A DNA stretch of 64,000 bases. Origin: Nepenthes gracilis. Its lineage: Eukaryota > Streptophyta > Magnoliopsida > Caryophyllales > Nepenthaceae. The stretch is from NCBI GenBank assembly GCA_033239525.1, contig BSYO01000013.1, forward strand, positions 2,318,501 through 2,382,500, in the 5' to 3' direction. The translations under genes and the position numbers were made by a program. Position 1 is the stretch's first letter. The number at the start of each line of letters is the position of its first letter. Below, one piece after another: positions 60,680 to 64,000 of this stretch. A model generated the notes under the pieces. That model saw only the letters and a program-made list of their open reading frames with translations, made no database searches and was not told the origin of the DNA.

Positions 60680-62888
60680 TGTTACAATTTAGAGAATAAA
60701 AGTTTTGAGGTATGAATCTCTAATTATATTCTTAATAAGGATTAATTAATTTAATAAAAATATCGATGCCAATTAAAATTTTGTATTAAAATTAATTTTC
60801 TAACTAGTTATACTAAATCAAGTATTACTTGATCAGCGTCTAATGCACACATATGTATATTTTAGATAATAAGGTTGCATTTAAAAGATGGTTTTAGGAC
60901 GTTCATTCATATTTCAGGTAAATTGATCATATTTAATGTGTACACCATGGAATGCACATACATGTTTGAGGTAAAATATTACCGCCTGATGCGTACTTGA
61001 GGAATATTTGTATGTTATACGGTTTAGACTTTACCACTTGATATGCACCTGATAAGTACACATATGTCAAAATTTATAAAAAGCCCATAGGTCAATTTTT
61101 GGTCATTTTCTTACAATTTTAAAATGAAGAGATAAAAAAGAGTAGAAAAGTAGAGAGAGAAGGATGGAGAGAAGATTACAGCAGAAGAATCTAATTAAAA
61201 TTTAGAATATTTTTGATAATTTTAAGTATAAGATAAGTGTATCTAATTTTTTTTCTTTTATTTTTGATCTTTCTGTATTTCTTTGAACATTTATTATTTT
61301 AAATGTTTATACATGTTATAAATTCGCGTATGAAACAATACAAGTATTCCCTTTCTTATTTCATGCAACTATTGTGAAATACATGCATTTAATTTGTATA
61401 CATTATTTTTAAAAGTTAATTTTCTATAATAATATTCATATATACCTTTAAATCATGTTTAGATACTCCTGTATGTCATTAATTTTTAAATATACATTTT
61501 TGCTTGTCATATGATTAAAATAAATTGATTAAATTATACTAAATTTACTCAATTACTATAAATTTATGAGATCATAACTTTTGCATGCTTTTAATATACA
61601 TATTAAAATCTCTACATATTATAAATTATGTAACATACTCTGTACATGTTTTAACAAAATTCATACAAAAATTGCTACATATTTATATATCTTTACATGC
61701 CATTAAACTGACAAAAGATAAGAGAAAACTCTACATAATATTGATAGTACAAATTTTGTTTTAGTATGAAAAAATATAAAGGATATACTTATAATTGAGT
61801 AAAGTTTTCTATTTAATTATATACAAACTATTATAATGAGTAGATAGAAGATCTTATAACATGTCATAATATATTATAATAAAAATAAATATTTAAATAT
61901 ATTATCTGCAAGTTGAAAGCAGTATTCTACCTTGTTTATAGGGTTATATATATTATAATTTATTTACGATTCTTAAATAGTAATATATCACATTTGGTTA
62001 TACAAAGTTATACATAACTCGAATTTTAATTTTGACCTATTTATTGGTGAGACCATTAATGATCCTTGGTCCATAAGTTTTTAACATGATTTAAGTATTT
62101 TGAGATGTACAACTTAAAAAAGAAAAATCGATCACTACATTAAATTATGTATGACACGTTTATGAATTCATATTATCATTTTTTGATTTTTAATCATATC
62201 ATATCCTAATATATTTTTATGTATATATATTTAATTAAAAAATTACATACCTTAATAAATAATTGATTCAATATTATTTTTATTTTTTACTAACCTTTCA
62301 GAACAATAATATTTCAGAAGAAAATGTATCCAGAATTAAATATTTTGATTAGAGGGTTCAAAAATTACTTGTAAGTGGTTTGATTTGAGGAAGGCTGTTC
62401 AATGACTAGATTAGGATTTTGATTTCAATTTATGTATCATATTAATTATAACAATAATTTTAAATTATTAGTTTTTATTTTAACGGTTAATTATTGTAAA
62501 TTTATATGGTTATATTGTATGATATCAGTGTATGATGTTGGTGTATGAGGTTGATGTTAATTTGTTTTTAATAGTTTAATTAGATTATAATTTTAAATTA
62601 CTCTAATTTTTAGTTTAAATACTTTTCTTTACAAATATTTCAATGCCTCATATAATCAGTGCTTAGAATCATTTCAAGTGTAAATTTTTTGGATTTTATG
62701 ATTTGAGAATATTTTTATTTTGAATCTTTTATTGATATTTAGTTTTGTTTAGAATCACATTTCATCACAGTTGAGTTTGGTCAATAGATTAAATAAAAAA
62801 AATTTTGACCAATTAAAGGACAAAATTTGTTTTAATTTTATTAATAATTATTAATGTAATAATGGTATTTCGGGATTTGGATGTGACA
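60680..62888 (+). mobile_element. Solo-LTR-like repeat (Gypsy/chromovirus type?), copy 2
   Basis: TGTTACAATTTAG at the left edge and GGATTTGGATGTGACA at the right edge, 2.2 kb, no coding sequence. Related along its length to 42944-44986, including the purine-rich AGAGAGAAGGATGGAGAG stretch near 61155 and the GAGGGTTCAAAAATTACTTG block near 62352. Ends and emptiness fit a solo LTR; flanking 5-bp duplications are not obvious. Confidence 0.55.
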
Positions 62889-63590
62889 AAAGTCATCTTT
62901 TTTTTCTTTTTATCACAAATGAGAGCCCCTAAATTTTGTTTAAGATTCGTTTTCATAAATTATAATTAGTCTTCCAATATAGTTGTTTTTGTTGATAATT
63001 GAGATTCATGATGTCTCCAAATATCATTGTTGTATTTTCTACGTTTTTTTATATTCAAATTTTCCGTCCTCTCCATACACCTGCCAAGTTGGAATACATT
63101 TTACTTATACTCACTATTATATATTTTTAAAAATATTTACTAATAGTGCACAAAATATAAATATATATAAATATATATTTTATAATAATAATATCTTATA
63201 AATAAAAAATTAAACGGGAATATAGTTTCCTATTTTAATGAATATCGGGATGCAGATGATAAATGAAAAAAAAATCACTGATGATAATACTTCAATCAGA
63301 TTAAGTTGAACACGTAATAATATAACATAAAGTTATAACTAAAATCACAAATTAAAGCATATCATTATGTTAAACATGGCATCCTACTTCTCGATCCTCC
63401 AGCATGTCTAAAAATTCTTATGAACCATATTAAATATCTATACCAAAATTCATAAAAAGTTTATATTATTTTCAAATTATGAAAAACATATTGTTTTGCA
63501 AATATTTTTTTTTATGTTTATTTCAAAATAAGATATCATAAGAAATATTTTAAAAATATATATATTGTAATATATCATAATATGTTAAGA
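62889..63590. other. AT-rich intergenic region
   Basis: No gene seen; several long A/T runs. Confidence 0.5.
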
Positions 63591-64000
63591 TAAAATCATA
63601 TAAGATAAATCCAAGGCTAATGTGGCTATGATTCCATCTTTAGGACTAGTATATGACATTAATTTATATGATAAAGTATAAACCAACATTCATGAATTTA
63701 CTCTAGTTGGTAGTGTTATCACCAACCTTTGGTTCATTTATTCATTTGTTCCCTTACATATTTTGATAACCATAATTATTATTATATTCTACATTTACTT
63801 GTTAAATTTTTAGTATACTGTAGTTTGTCAATATTTTAAATTAATAAGGTTGTTTTAGAAGTTTTGAATCAAAAAGTACATGCATGGAGGATTGTAGGAC
63901 TATAATATTTCATTATTTATTTGCTAATATTGTGTAAAAATAACTTAGAATTTGAAATCATTTTGGTATCTAAAATTTATTAAAGCACGGCTTAGGGCCG
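63591..64000 (+). repeat. Possible third, partial copy of the 2-kb solo-LTR-like repeat
   Basis: Segment AGTTGGTAGTGTTATCACCAACC (63706-63728) and neighbours resemble 44199-44225 and 62040-62070 of the two larger copies. It runs off the window edge, so its extent is unknown. Confidence 0.3.

Overview
The window is plant nuclear DNA, most likely from a dicot or basal eudicot. Coding exons are short and separated by AT-rich introns with GT..AG borders. Proteins belong to plant families, and the space between exons is filled with Copia, LINE, SINE and DNA-transposon remains. I see no bacterial, organellar, CRISPR or rRNA signal. Species cannot be named; TE-swollen introns would fit a lineage such as Nelumbo, but that is a guess.

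Layout. (1) Before 1 to 3701, plus: 3' part of a TIFY-CCT-GATA (ZML) transcription factor; its first exon(s) lie outside the window. (2) 4702-15799, minus, convergent with it: a complete 19-exon methylmalonate-semialdehyde dehydrogenase gene (ALDH6B2 type, 537 aa). Its introns hold a TIR transposon and three SINEs. (3) 18389-20191, minus: a 600-aa nuclear-type protein with eight tandem 16-residue repeats, a PWWP-family-like central motif and a C-terminal helical motif; a non-coding first exon probably lies near 21950-22130. (4) 23101-28371: a decayed full-length Copia element. (5) 28372-34520: a broken duplicate of gene 3, split by a second Copia element (28481-32245) and by another insertion (about 33000-33910). 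(6) 38872-57733, plus: a complete four-exon TBL12/13-like gene (411 aa) spread over 19 kb. Its 12.5-kb first intron holds a minus-strand Sirevirus-like Copia element, whose 5' LTR is split by a plus-strand LINE and whose interior holds a solo-LTR-like repeat. (7) 59337-59699, plus: a small secreted proline-rich protein. (8) 60680-62888 and possibly the right edge: further copies of the solo-LTR-like repeat.

The five genes form no operon or obvious pathway. They comprise a nuclear regulator, a mitochondrial enzyme of valine/propionate catabolism, a putative chromatin-associated protein, a Golgi wall-polysaccharide O-acetyltransferase candidate and a wall-type proline-rich protein. From memory, the Arabidopsis ALDH6B2 and TBL13 loci are both in the At2g14xxx range, so the dehydrogenase-TBL linkage could be old microsynteny; this is unverified.

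Exon borders were set by hand from reading frame, family conservation and GT/AG signals. I found no convincing new biological system. The most unusual items are the repeat-array protein with its array-less broken duplicate, the nested insertions inside the TBL intron, a four-copy ATATCG-rich dispersed repeat, and a TIR element with perfect 14-bp ends.
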